The translations under genes were made by a program, and so were the position numbers. Shown one piece after another: positions 26,828-34,867 of a stretch of DNA of 43,721 nucleotides. The stretch covers positions 1-43,721 of the forward strand of contig NZ_JQKE01000018.1 of the NCBI RefSeq assembly GCF_000745895.1, in the 5' to 3' direction. The notes below the pieces were generated by a model. That model was not told the DNA's origin. It did not search any database and saw only the letters and a program-made list of their open reading frames with translations. The stretch's first letter is position 1. Each line of letters starts with the position of its first letter. Origin of the DNA: Stenoxybacter acetivorans DSM 19021 (lineage in GTDB: Bacteria > Pseudomonadota > Gammaproteobacteria > Burkholderiales > Neisseriaceae).

Positions 26828-27245
26828 CCCTATCCGATGATGACTTAAAAATTCACAAAAGAACAAAAACGAAAATAATAGAATAATTTTTATGAAAGAG
26901 TGCAGCCTGGCAACTTGTGATGCCGCTATGTGAAACGCTTTACAGATACCACAATACACAGCACTTCCCGTATCCTGATTAAAAACGTCTTTATCAAAGC
27001 AACTATCTGAAAATAAGAAAAAAAATGCGCATACCGATGTGGTATGCGCCAAGTCTACAAAGGAGAAATAGAGGAGAAACTATTAAGCAGTCATTACAAC
27101 CACCTAACAATATAGATTATCCGCCTAACAATATAAATCGTCAAGCGTTATTTTTCTTTGTTAATCATTTTAACCCAATTTCACTACTTTTAATCGAAAA
27201 CGAAAAAATAGTGAAACCGTATTCCGTATCAATTGCAACGATCAA
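26828..27245. other. Intergenic region after nadD
   Basis: About 420 bases without a supported gene. It holds the terminator of the arsR-type gene (27018-27049), two copies of AGGAGAAA 12 bases apart (27061-27079), and two copies of CCTAACAATATA with a 21-base period (27103-27138). Confidence 0.55.
27018..27049 (-). terminator. Rho-independent terminator of the ArsR-type gene
   Basis: GCGCATACC (27027-27035) and GGTATGCGC (27041-27049) form a nine-base stem with a five-base loop. On the minus strand it is followed by eight T residues (plus-strand A-run 27018-27025). It lies about 200 bases downstream of the regulator gene. Confidence 0.85.
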
Positions 27246-27557
27246 TCAACGAGTGCAATACACTTCATACAAGGTATTAATCACTCGTTTCACATCATCA
27301 GATGTCAATTCGTAAACCAAACTGCGGTGATACCGCGTGAAATCCACGATATTCTCCTTGCGTAATCTTGCCAAATGATTTGACATTGCTGTTTGACTGA
27401 TACCCAATACTTCCGTCATCTCAGTAACGTTTTTTTTACCTTCTTTCAATAAGCATAAAATCATTAAACGATGCGGGTGAGCAATGGTTTTGAGTGTTTG
27501 ACCAACATCTTCTGCAATAACCATCATATTTAACAAAGGAGCGTGATTGTTTTTCAT
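27246..27557 (-). CDS. ArsR/SmtB-family transcriptional regulator
   Basis: A 103-residue winged-helix repressor. LKTIAHPHRLMILCLLKEGK is the family's opening helix, ISQTAMSNHLARLRKENIVD is the recognition helix region, and YHRSLVYELTSDDVK is the wing. The usual CVC metal site of ArsR/SmtB is absent, so the signal may be redox, another metal site or a small molecule. It stands alone with its own terminator. The gap upstream (27558-27830) separates it from mog on the same strand, so its target is not obvious from context. Confidence 0.85.
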   Translation of the reverse strand: MKNNHAPLLNMMVIAEDVGQTLKTIAHPHRLMILCLLKEGKKNVTEMTEVLGISQTAMSNHLARLRKENIVDFTRYHRSLVYELTSDDVKRVINTLYEVYCTR

Positions 27558-27830
27558 TGAGCCTAAATTCCTTTTCCATTATTGATTTACCAATGGTATT
27601 TTAAAAGGCATGATTCAGATAAAAATACTGACAAAAGAATAAATTATCATACCAATTCATCCTTCTTCTCTCAATGAAAGAAGCTGTCTGTCTCGGTTTA
27701 ATCATACAACATCTTTTTTAAAATTCCACCTGCTTTTAAACTTCTTGGTTATGATAGTACTGTACGTTATTATACCAGCATAGCGCAATATATAGCCTTT
27801 ATCTGCATCAATCCGCTATTCAGCATCACT

Positions 27831-28409
27831 TCAGCGTTTTGGGCGAACCGACACACAAACATCCGGATTGGTTTCCACCAAAGGACCGCCCACAGCATCA
27901 ATACAAATCGGCACTGAAGCAAAAATTCCCGGAATCAATTGTTTTCCTTGTTCATTTTTTACGCCGCCCAATGTTTCTGCAATGGCGCTGGGTTTTCCCG
28001 GTAAATTCAAAATCAAACTTTTATGGCGCAATACACCAACTTGCCGTGATAAAATTGCCGAAGGCGTAAAGTGTAAACTGATTTGGCGCATTAGTTCACC
28101 AAACCCCGGAATAATGCGATCAGCCACAGCCAGTGTTGCTTCCGGTGTAACATCACGCAAATATGGACCGGTTCCGCCTGTAGTGAGTATTAACGGGCAT
28201 TCCTCAATATCCGCTAAGTGTTTCAAAGTTGCCTCAATAAGAGGCTGTTCATCAGGAATTAAATGCTCAACAAATACCATTGGATTCAAGACAGCTTTTT
28301 GCAGCCAGTCTTTTAAACTCGGCAATCCCAAGTCATCGTACACCCCTGAAGATGCCCTGTCGCTGATGGAAACCAAGCCAATTTTTAAGATATTATTATT
28401 TGCACTCAT
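27831..28409 (-). CDS. mog: Molybdopterin adenylyltransferase
   Basis: Mog activates molybdopterin with AMP before molybdenum insertion. The 192-residue product has the MoCF-biosynthesis fold: KIGLVSISDRASSGVYDDLG at the start, LILTTGGTGPYLRDVTPEAT as the substrate-binding loop, and LNLPGKPSAI later. MoaB is the close relative. The length and the loop sequence favour Mog. It is divergent from moaC, with a 166-base shared upstream region. Confidence 0.9.
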   Translation of the reverse strand: MSANNNILKIGLVSISDRASSGVYDDLGLPSLKDWLQKAVLNPMVFVEHLIPDEQPLIEATLKHLADIEECPLILTTGGTGPYLRDVTPEATLAVADRIIPGFGELMRQISLHFTPSAILSRQVGVLRHKSLILNLPGKPSAIAETLGGVKNEQGKQLIPGIFASVPICIDAVGGPLVETNPDVCVSVRPKR

Positions 28410-28575
28410 GCTATTTTCCGAAATTACCCGATAATATTGCGCCGCCGATTGTAAAAAACATCAGCATTATTTATCTTCATCATATTACTGATACAGTTTT
28501 ACCGCTCTGCCTTGCACCGATTTTCAAATTAGCTCATTATAATACCTCTATTTTAATACTTGTGATGAAATCCAA

Positions 28576-29058
28576 ATGAACCATTCCGAACTCAGCCACT
28601 TTGACAACAACGGACAAGCACACATGGTTGATGTGGGTGAAAAAGCCGCTACTCGACGCGTCGCCGTGGCAGAAGGAATTATCCGCATGAATGAAACCGC
28701 CTATCAACACCTAATACAGGGCAGCAGTAAAAAAGGCGATGTTTTAGGCATCGCACGCATCGCCGCCATTCAGGCAGCCAAACAAACCAGTTCGCTAATT
28801 CCTTTGTGCCACCCCATTGGTTTAACGCGTGCCGCAGTGGACTTTCACTGCAACGAAAGCAACCACAGCGTCCGCATTCAGACACAAACAGAAACCACGG
28901 GACAAACCGGTGTGGAAATGGAAGCACTCACTGCCGCATCTGTCGGTTTACTCACCATTTACGACATGCTTAAAGCCGTAGATAAAGGCATGGTGATTGA
29001 AACTGTGCGCTTATTGCAAAAAAGCGGCGGCAAATCCGGAGAGTGGCAAGCTGATTAA
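28576..29058 (+). CDS. moaC: Cyclic pyranopterin monophosphate synthase
   Basis: MoaC turns 3',8-cyclo-dihydro-GTP into cyclic pyranopterin monophosphate, early in molybdenum cofactor synthesis. The 160-residue product has the expected opening ([20 protein letters not shown]), the active-site region [10 protein letters not shown] and [20 protein letters not shown]. It is followed by a terminator that lies inside the 3' end of the convergent moeB-like gene. No moaA is in the window. Confidence 0.96.
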   Translation: MNHSELSHFDNNGQAHMVDVGEKAATRRVAVAEGIIRMNETAYQHLIQGSSKKGDVLGIARIAAIQAAKQTSSLIPLCHPIGLTRAAVDFHCNESNHSVRIQTQTETTGQTGVEMEALTAASVGLLTIYDMLKAVDKGMVIETVRLLQKSGGKSGEWQAD

Positions 29059-29075
29059 CCACCTGTTGCCCAATC

Positions 29076-29831
29076 CTAATCCCGCTGTCCGCAAATCGGA
29101 CAAGCGGGATTTTTTTGAACTTGCCATTGATGCCATTGAAACCGCAAAGCATCAAAATGGTGCAATACTGTTTTGGTTTGTGTATTGATATTCGCCAATA
29201 ATTTCAAAGATTCAGCCGCTTGAGCCGCCCCCATAATCCCCAGTAACGGTGAAAAAACCCCATTTTTGGCACAGGCAGCATCAACATCGTTAATATTGCC
29301 ATCAAAGACACATTGATAGCACGGCGTATTCTCACAGCGAAAGTCATAAACCGCCAATTGACCGGAAAACATCAATGCCGAAGCCGAAATCAACGGAACT
29401 TGGTATTGATGCGCCATGCGATTAATTAGACAACGCGAGACAAAATTATCGGTGCAATCCAATACACAATCTACTTTCGGCAAATATTTTTGCAAAAAAT
29501 CCGCATCAACTCGGCAAGCATGAGCATGAATCACCACATCAGGATTGCGCTCACCCAAACGCTGCTGCAAAATCTTTGCTTTGTTTTTGGCAATATCCGC
29601 TTCAGTAAACCAAAATTGACGCTGAAGATTACTCAATTCAACCGTGTCGTCATCTGCCAGCACAATATTGCCAACACCCGCAGACACCAAATAAGTCAAA
29701 GCCGGATGCGCCAAGCCACCGCAACCAACCACCAGCACCCTGCTTGCCAAAATGGCTTCCTGACCGGAAATATCCCATTCATTCAATAAAACATGACGGC
29801 TATAGCGCAAAAGCTGTGTATCGGTAATCAT
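29076..29831 (-). CDS. moeB: MoeB/ThiF-like sulfur-carrier adenylyltransferase
   Basis: A 251-residue E1-like enzyme that adenylates the C-terminus of a small sulfur carrier (MoaD or ThiS). It has the ATP-binding region with D-D-D and NLQRQFW, the adenylation region DCTDNFVSRCLINR, two zinc-binding Cys pairs (CYQC and CPIC) and a candidate catalytic Cys in AACAKNGVFSP. The first glycine loop reads GCGGLAHP where GxGGLGSP is usual, so nucleotide binding may be slightly altered. moaC next door favours MoeB over ThiF. I use ATG 29831. The frame's extra N-terminus would overlap the permease gene. Confidence 0.88.
   Translation of the reverse strand: MITDTQLLRYSRHVLLNEWDISGQEAILASRVLVVGCGGLAHPALTYLVSAGVGNIVLADDDTVELSNLQRQFWFTEADIAKNKAKILQQRLGERNPDVVIHAHACRVDADFLQKYLPKVDCVLDCTDNFVSRCLINRMAHQYQVPLISASALMFSGQLAVYDFRCENTPCYQCVFDGNINDVDAACAKNGVFSPLLGIMGAAQAAESLKLLANINTQTKTVLHHFDALRFQWHQWQVQKNPACPICGQRD
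29078..29116 (+). terminator. Terminator of moaC, overlapping the convergent gene's end
   Basis: AATCCCGC plus GTCCG (29078-29091) pair with CGGAC plus GCGGGATT (29097-29111), with one mismatch/bulge and a five-base loop. Seven T residues follow at 29110-29116. The same bases encode the last residues and stop region of the moeB-like protein on the other strand. Confidence 0.8.
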
Positions 29832-29848
29832 GATTTGCTTACTATGTG

Positions 29849-30598
29849 TTACAGGTGATGCGATACTTTGTATCGTTTTTCCAGCCACGAAAACAACCAG
29901 CTTAAACCAATGGTCATTACCAAATAAATCAGCGCAATGGTGTAATACGGCTCTTCATACACAGAATAGCGTCCTGCCGCAGTACGCGCCACAAACGCCA
30001 GTTCGGCAACAGCAATAGCAGAAAGCAAGGAGCTGTCTTTCAGCAGCGTAATAAATTCATTACCAAACGGAGGCAGCATGCGGCGTATGGCTTGCGGTAA
30101 AATAACATAACGCATTGCTTGCAGATAAGTCAGCCCCAAAGAACGCGCCGCTTCGATTTGACCTCGATCAATGGATTGAATACCGGCTCGGAAAATTTCA
30201 GTGATATATGCACCGGCGTTGGTAGAAAGTGCCAGAATACCGGTAATCAGCGCACCATAATTTCGGCGCAGCTCCGTTGCTGCATCGCCGCTAATCAACA
30301 AGCCGCCGTCTTGGTGAATGAGCGCGGGAAACCACACAAAATACCAAATAAAAATTTGTACAAACAAAGGTGTGCCGCGAAACAGGGTAACATACAACAA
30401 CGACATTTGCCGCAGCAGCCACGCAAACGCACGAACAATGCGCCCGCCTTTTTCCACACGAATAATCCGTGCCAAAGCGGCAAACAAACCCAGAATAGTG
30501 CCGATAAATACCGAAACAGCGGTTATACCCAGCGTCAATTTTGCCGCTTGCAAAAACATACCGCTGTATTCGTAAACAATATCAAAACGAAAACTCAT
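29849..30598 (-). CDS. Amino-acid ABC transporter permease (HisM/GlnP type)
   Basis: A 249-residue inner-membrane permease of polar amino-acid ABC importers. It has about five membrane segments and the ATPase-docking EAA loop: GQIEAARSLGLTYLQAMRYV followed by ILPQAIRRMLPP. LFRGTPLFVQIF is the family's other conserved stretch. I use ATG 30598, preceded by GGGG. An upstream start at 30625 is possible. No binding protein or ATPase gene is adjacent, so its partners must be elsewhere. It ends 17 bases before the moeB-like start. Confidence 0.92.
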   Translation of the reverse strand: MSFRFDIVYEYSGMFLQAAKLTLGITAVSVFIGTILGLFAALARIIRVEKGGRIVRAFAWLLRQMSLLYVTLFRGTPLFVQIFIWYFVWFPALIHQDGGLLISGDAATELRRNYGALITGILALSTNAGAYITEIFRAGIQSIDRGQIEAARSLGLTYLQAMRYVILPQAIRRMLPPFGNEFITLLKDSSLLSAIAVAELAFVARTAAGRYSVYEEPYYTIALIYLVMTIGLSWLFSWLEKRYKVSHHL

Positions 30599-30794
30599 AA
30601 ATACCCCAGACAATGACAACACCATTCAATGTTCATTGTTTTTCAATATGCAACCAAGCTGCTTTCTTTTTCATCACGCACTAATCCGAAACAATCAAGC
30701 TCTTGTACGAAAAGCAGTATCCATGTGCAAAAAACAGTCGTTTAGTGATAACCGTGTTTCAATGTATTTTTATGAAAAATCCCGTTATTGTAAC

Positions 30795-30823
30795 AAAAAA
30801 ACAGCACCTCAAGAAAGGTGCTG
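30795..30823 (-). terminator. Rho-independent terminator of the phoR-like gene
   Basis: CAGCACCT (30802-30809) and AGGTGCTG (30816-30823) form an eight-base stem with a six-base loop. It is followed on the minus strand by seven T residues (plus-strand A-run 30795-30801). It lies about 50 bases downstream of the kinase gene. Confidence 0.85.
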
Positions 30824-30871
30824 CCAATAAACTGTGCAGTTACTTATGCCGGCTGCCTGAATGTCATTCAT

Positions 30872-32203
30872 TTAACCCGCATCGGTAAGTGGCAAAACAG
30901 CACGAAAAACACTGCCTTTGCCCACTTCACTGTCAATTTCTAAATAACCGCCATGTTCTGCCAGTGCATGCTTCACAATAGACAAACCCAAGCCGGTGCC
31001 GCCGCTTTGGCGTGAACGCCCCACATCAACACGATAAAATCGGTCAGTCAGGTGCGGCAAATGTTCCGCCGCAATACCGGGGCCGCTGTCCTGAACGCTG
31101 AAAATAATTTGGGCTGCCTGAATATCATCATCAGGCTGCGTCTTTTCGAGCGACACACGAATCTCACCACTTTCGGGCGTATAACGCACCGCATTGAATA
31201 ACAGATTGCTGAAAGCATTATACAAATCCAACTGAACACCATTGATTTCAATATCAGGTGTTATTTCCACTTCAAAACGGTGTTTACCATCGGATAAAGT
31301 TTGCGCTGCCTGCATTGCCTGTTCCGACAAAGCACTCAGATTAATCGGTGAGGTCTGAATACTCGCTGCGGTCTGACTCTCCAGTCGTGAAAGTGTGAGT
31401 AAATCATTAACAACACTGAGCATTCTTTGGCTTTCTTTGTGCATCAAACCAATAAATTCTTGCTGCTGCTCACCGGGCAAGTCGGGCATATTGGATAAAG
31501 TTTCCAGAAAACCATTGACCACCGTAAGCGGTGTGCGCAGTTCATGAGACACATTGGCAACAAAAGCGGTTCGCGTAACGTTGAATTGTTCCGCAGCACT
31601 GATGTCTTGTGTAATCAATAAGTCTGCATTACTTTCAAAAGGCGCACGGATAATGAGAATGGTGCGGTCTATCGCGGTTTGTGAATCAGGCAAAGCCAAT
31701 TTCAGGCTAATCGGCTGCTGATTTAAAGGCTGGCTGACAAATGGATAAAACTCAGGAACGCGGATTAAATTACTCAAAATGCTGCGTCGGTCATGTTGAA
31801 TATTCAAATTCAAATGACGGGCAGCCAGCGTATTGAGCCACTCAATCCGTCCGTGATTATCCAGAATAATCACACCATTTGGCATGGCTTCTGTGGCACT
31901 GTGAAAACGATGCAAGGCGGCCTCCAGCTTTTGTCGGCGTTTTTTACGGCTTTTCACCAACTGCAGCAAATCAATGAAAATGTTTTCCCAAACCCCAAAA
32001 CCACGCGGTGCAGTATTGAGCTTCGGACTTTTCAGCCAGCCTGCCAATTTGGCAAGGTGATACCAATAAATCACCAACCAAATCAACAGCAGCAAGCACA
32101 CGCCCGATAATGCGGCAATCCAGCCGCCGAAAACATAAGCAATCAATGCAACGGCAATAATTGAGGCAAATACTTGATAAAGGTGCTGACGAAATTCAAC
32201 CAT
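30872..32203 (-). CDS. phoR: PhoR-type sensor histidine kinase
   Basis: A 443-residue kinase with two N-terminal membrane segments (about 12-48) and almost no outside loop, a PAS domain (about 98-200), the phospho-acceptor H220 in VSHELRTPL, and the ATPase boxes DSGPGI and GGTGLGLSIVK. This is the layout of PhoR, which responds to phosphate through the Pst transporter. The partner phoB is not adjacent. mgtE lies upstream instead, with a gap of about 95 bases. The assignment to PhoR is by architecture; another PAS-containing kinase is possible. Confidence 0.85.
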   Translation of the reverse strand: MVEFRQHLYQVFASIIAVALIAYVFGGWIAALSGVCLLLLIWLVIYWYHLAKLAGWLKSPKLNTAPRGFGVWENIFIDLLQLVKSRKKRRQKLEAALHRFHSATEAMPNGVIILDNHGRIEWLNTLAARHLNLNIQHDRRSILSNLIRVPEFYPFVSQPLNQQPISLKLALPDSQTAIDRTILIIRAPFESNADLLITQDISAAEQFNVTRTAFVANVSHELRTPLTVVNGFLETLSNMPDLPGEQQQEFIGLMHKESQRMLSVVNDLLTLSRLESQTAASIQTSPINLSALSEQAMQAAQTLSDGKHRFEVEITPDIEINGVQLDLYNAFSNLLFNAVRYTPESGEIRVSLEKTQPDDDIQAAQIIFSVQDSGPGIAAEHLPHLTDRFYRVDVGRSRQSGGTGLGLSIVKHALAEHGGYLEIDSEVGKGSVFRAVLPLTDAG

Positions 32204-32298
32204 ATTTTTGAGCCATTATTTAAAAAGGCTGCTTGAAAAAGTTTACGGTAAGTATTTTACCGTTGCATGACACCGTATTCATAATTCATATTAAAAAT

Positions 32299-33723
32299 TC
32301 ATATTAAAAACATCGTTGCCAAACCCAAGAAAATCAAAAAGCCGCCTGAATCGGTTACTGCTGTTATCAAAACACTGCTGCCCAGAGCCGGATCACGTCC
32401 TAATTTTTCCATGATAACCGGTATTAATACACCCACTGTGGCGGCAAGCAGCAAATTTAAGGTCATGGCCGCCACCATCACCAAGCCGATGCCTGCACTG
32501 TCGTACAACAGCCACGCCACAGCACCCATCACCGAACCCCAGATTAAGCCGTTTACCAAAGCCACACCCACTTCTTTGCGCAGTAACCGCCATCCTTGAG
32601 CAGTGGCCATTTGCCCCATCGCCAGCGCACGTACAATCATGGTAATGGTTTGGTTGCCTGAATTGCCGCCGATACCTGCCACAATCGGCATTAAGGCAGC
32701 CAGTGCCACAATTTTTTCGATTGAGCCTTCAAACATACCAATCACTCGGCTGGCAACGAAAGCGGTGCATAAATTGACTGCCAGCCACACCCAACGGTTA
32801 CGCACAGAATCCATTACCGGTGCAAACAAATCTTCTTCTTCCTGCAAACCCGCCATACTCAGCATATCGGCTTCGGATTCTTCACGGATAACGTCCATCA
32901 TTTCATCGACGGTAACACGCCCGATCAGTTTTCGATTGGCATCAACCACAGGTGCGGTTACCAAATCGTAGCGTTCAAACGCCGCCGCCGCCTCTTCTGC
33001 GTTGTCCTCCGGGCGGAATGTAACCATGTCATCAGTCATCACATCGGCAACCAGCGTTTCAGGGTCAGCCACCAGCAAATGACGAATGGGCAGTATGCCT
33101 TGTAAAATATCGTGGTCGTCCACCACGAAAATTTTATCAGTGTGATCCGGCAGACTTTCAAAACGGCGTAAATAACGCAAAACCACTTCACAAGACACAT
33201 CGGCACGAATACTCACCAATTCAAAATCCATGAGTGCGCCGACTTGATCTTCTTCAAACGACATTGCCGCCGCCACCTGCGCCCGCTCTTCTTCATCGCG
33301 GTTGCTGAGGGCTTCGTACACCACCTGATTGGGCAAATCAGCAGCCAGTGCCGCCAATTCATCGGCATCTAAATCATCTACCGCTGCCAGCAACTCACCC
33401 TTGCCCATTGCTTCAATCAAGGTTTCGCGTACGGGTTCGGACACTTCCAGCAAAACTTCGCCATCGTCTTCAGGCGTGGTGAGTTTCCACACCAAAACCC
33501 GCTCTTGTAAAGGCAAAGACTCCAGCAGCACCGCTACGTCAGCAGGGTGCAACTCGTGCAAAAGAGCGGTTAGTTCTTGCAAAGTGAGATTAAATTGAGC
33601 ATCGGCTAAGGGTTTATTCAGCTCAATTTGATCATGAATCGGCAGTAAGGTTTCCGCCAATTCACGAATGTGGTCAATATCAACAGATAAGCGAGTCAAA
33701 TCGCTTTGAGTGGCAGCGTTCAT
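32299..33723 (-). CDS. mgtE: Magnesium transporter MgtE
   Basis: MgtE is a Mg2+-gated magnesium channel of the inner membrane. The 474-residue product has the N-domain (about 30-140: LHPADVAVLLESLP), two CBS domains (about 145-270), the connecting helix, and five C-terminal membrane segments with the pore motif GGNSGNQ and the ending TDSGGFLIFLGLAT. The start ATG at 33723 is preceded by GGAG, which is partly inside a hairpin (see 33731-33749). Confidence 0.95.
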   Translation of the reverse strand: MNAATQSDLTRLSVDIDHIRELAETLLPIHDQIELNKPLADAQFNLTLQELTALLHELHPADVAVLLESLPLQERVLVWKLTTPEDDGEVLLEVSEPVRETLIEAMGKGELLAAVDDLDADELAALAADLPNQVVYEALSNRDEEERAQVAAAMSFEEDQVGALMDFELVSIRADVSCEVVLRYLRRFESLPDHTDKIFVVDDHDILQGILPIRHLLVADPETLVADVMTDDMVTFRPEDNAEEAAAAFERYDLVTAPVVDANRKLIGRVTVDEMMDVIREESEADMLSMAGLQEEEDLFAPVMDSVRNRWVWLAVNLCTAFVASRVIGMFEGSIEKIVALAALMPIVAGIGGNSGNQTITMIVRALAMGQMATAQGWRLLRKEVGVALVNGLIWGSVMGAVAWLLYDSAGIGLVMVAAMTLNLLLAATVGVLIPVIMEKLGRDPALGSSVLITAVTDSGGFLIFLGLATMFLI

Positions 33724-33730
33724 AGCAACT

Positions 33731-33749
33731 CCGTTATCCCAAATAACGG
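33731..33749 (-). promoter_or_regulatory. Hairpin covering the mgtE ribosome binding site
   Basis: On the mgtE mRNA, CCGTTAT, the loop TTGGG and ATAACGG form a perfect seven-base hairpin whose 3' arm ends in the first two bases of the GGAG binding site. The loop TTGGG is complementary to CCCAA about 20 bases upstream (plus strand 33760-33764), so a pseudoknot or alternative fold is possible. Control of translation by Mg2+ or temperature is an inference from this structure. Confidence 0.4.
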
Positions 33750-33996
33750 CAGAACGCTATTGGGTTGAAATCAGAAAAAAACAGTCAGCAAATATAAAAA
33801 AGGACTGGGAGGTTCCATAAAAATAAAAACCCGCAGCAAAGGCAGGAAAATAATGAAAAACGGCGTATTCTATCGGGATTGATTTGGCTTGTCTAATTGA
33901 AAACAGGCATTACCAAACAACAAAGCAATCGCTGGCATGGCAGCGAAAATATGCTGTAAACTCGAAACAGAGTGCGTCAAAATGCAAAGGAAACTC

Positions 33997-34791
33997 ATGT
34001 CTTCAGCCAAAGAAATCATTGAACAAGAAGCAGATTATCAAGTACCTGCATTGCAGCGCGGTTTGCGTATTCTGGAAATGTTCAGCGGCAGTAGCCGTGT
34101 ACTGACTACAGCGCAAATGGCGCAGCAACTGGGCGTAAGCTCTTCTGCCATCTATCGTATTGTGCAAACGCTGACACAAATGGGCTATTTGTACAAAAAA
34201 GACAAAACCCACTATGAATTGGGCAGCCGTGTGATGATGAACGGCTTTTCTTGGCTGGCAAGCCGCGATATTGTTGATGTTGCCGCACCGCATTTGAATG
34301 AGCTGCGCAACCGCTCGTCTTGCTCTTGCCACTTAGCGGTGCGCGACCAAACCGATGCCTTGTATATTTACCGTGCTTATGCGTATCAGCGTCTGGCGGT
34401 AAATGTACCCATCGGCACGCGTCTGCCCTGTCATGCCACCGCCCTGGGACGGGTTTTGCTGTGTGCTTTAAACCATGAATCTTTAAATCAACTCTATCGG
34501 CACGTGCTGCTTGACACATACACTGCTTCACAATCGCCGCAAAGCCTGCCTGAATTGCAAGCCACTATTGAAGAAGACCGTCGGCGCGGCTGGGTGGAAC
34601 ATCAATCGGATTTTGCTACCTCACTGGCAGCACCGATTTGCGATTACACCGGCAACATTACGGCAGCGATTAATTTATCGGTTGCCGACGCACTGCTTGA
34701 TAACGACAACGTTCGCCGGCAGCTTTTGTCCTTATTGCTTGATTGCGCCACCAAAATTTCTTTGTCATTGGGCTGCCAATCCCGCGGTTAA
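33997..34791 (+). CDS. IclR-family transcriptional regulator
   Basis: A 264-residue regulator with an N-terminal winged helix (VPALQRGLRILEMFSG, then MAQQLGVSSSAIYRIVQTLT) and a C-terminal IclR ligand-binding domain (TRLPCHATALGRVLLCAL, ICDYTGNITAAINLS). IclR proteins usually control catabolic genes, and no such operon is adjacent. I chose ATG 33997 because AAAGGAAA lies just upstream and the product begins as the family does. The frame runs back to 33937. It is divergent from mgtE and lies 76 bases before metG on the same strand. Confidence 0.92.
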   Translation: MSSAKEIIEQEADYQVPALQRGLRILEMFSGSSRVLTTAQMAQQLGVSSSAIYRIVQTLTQMGYLYKKDKTHYELGSRVMMNGFSWLASRDIVDVAAPHLNELRNRSSCSCHLAVRDQTDALYIYRAYAYQRLAVNVPIGTRLPCHATALGRVLLCALNHESLNQLYRHVLLDTYTASQSPQSLPELQATIEEDRRRGWVEHQSDFATSLAAPICDYTGNITAAINLSVADALLDNDNVRRQLLSLLLDCATKISLSLGCQSRG

Positions 34792-34867
34792 ACACTGCCG
34801 CCAATCACGCGCAAGCATTCTGCTATAATAGCGTGCTTGCAAAACAACATTTAAACACAACAAAAAC

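Noticed and set aside
27025-27315. A 96-codon plus-strand frame starting in the terminator hairpin
   Set aside because: Its start lies within the hairpin stem, it overlaps the ArsR-type gene on the other strand, and its composition is not protein-like.
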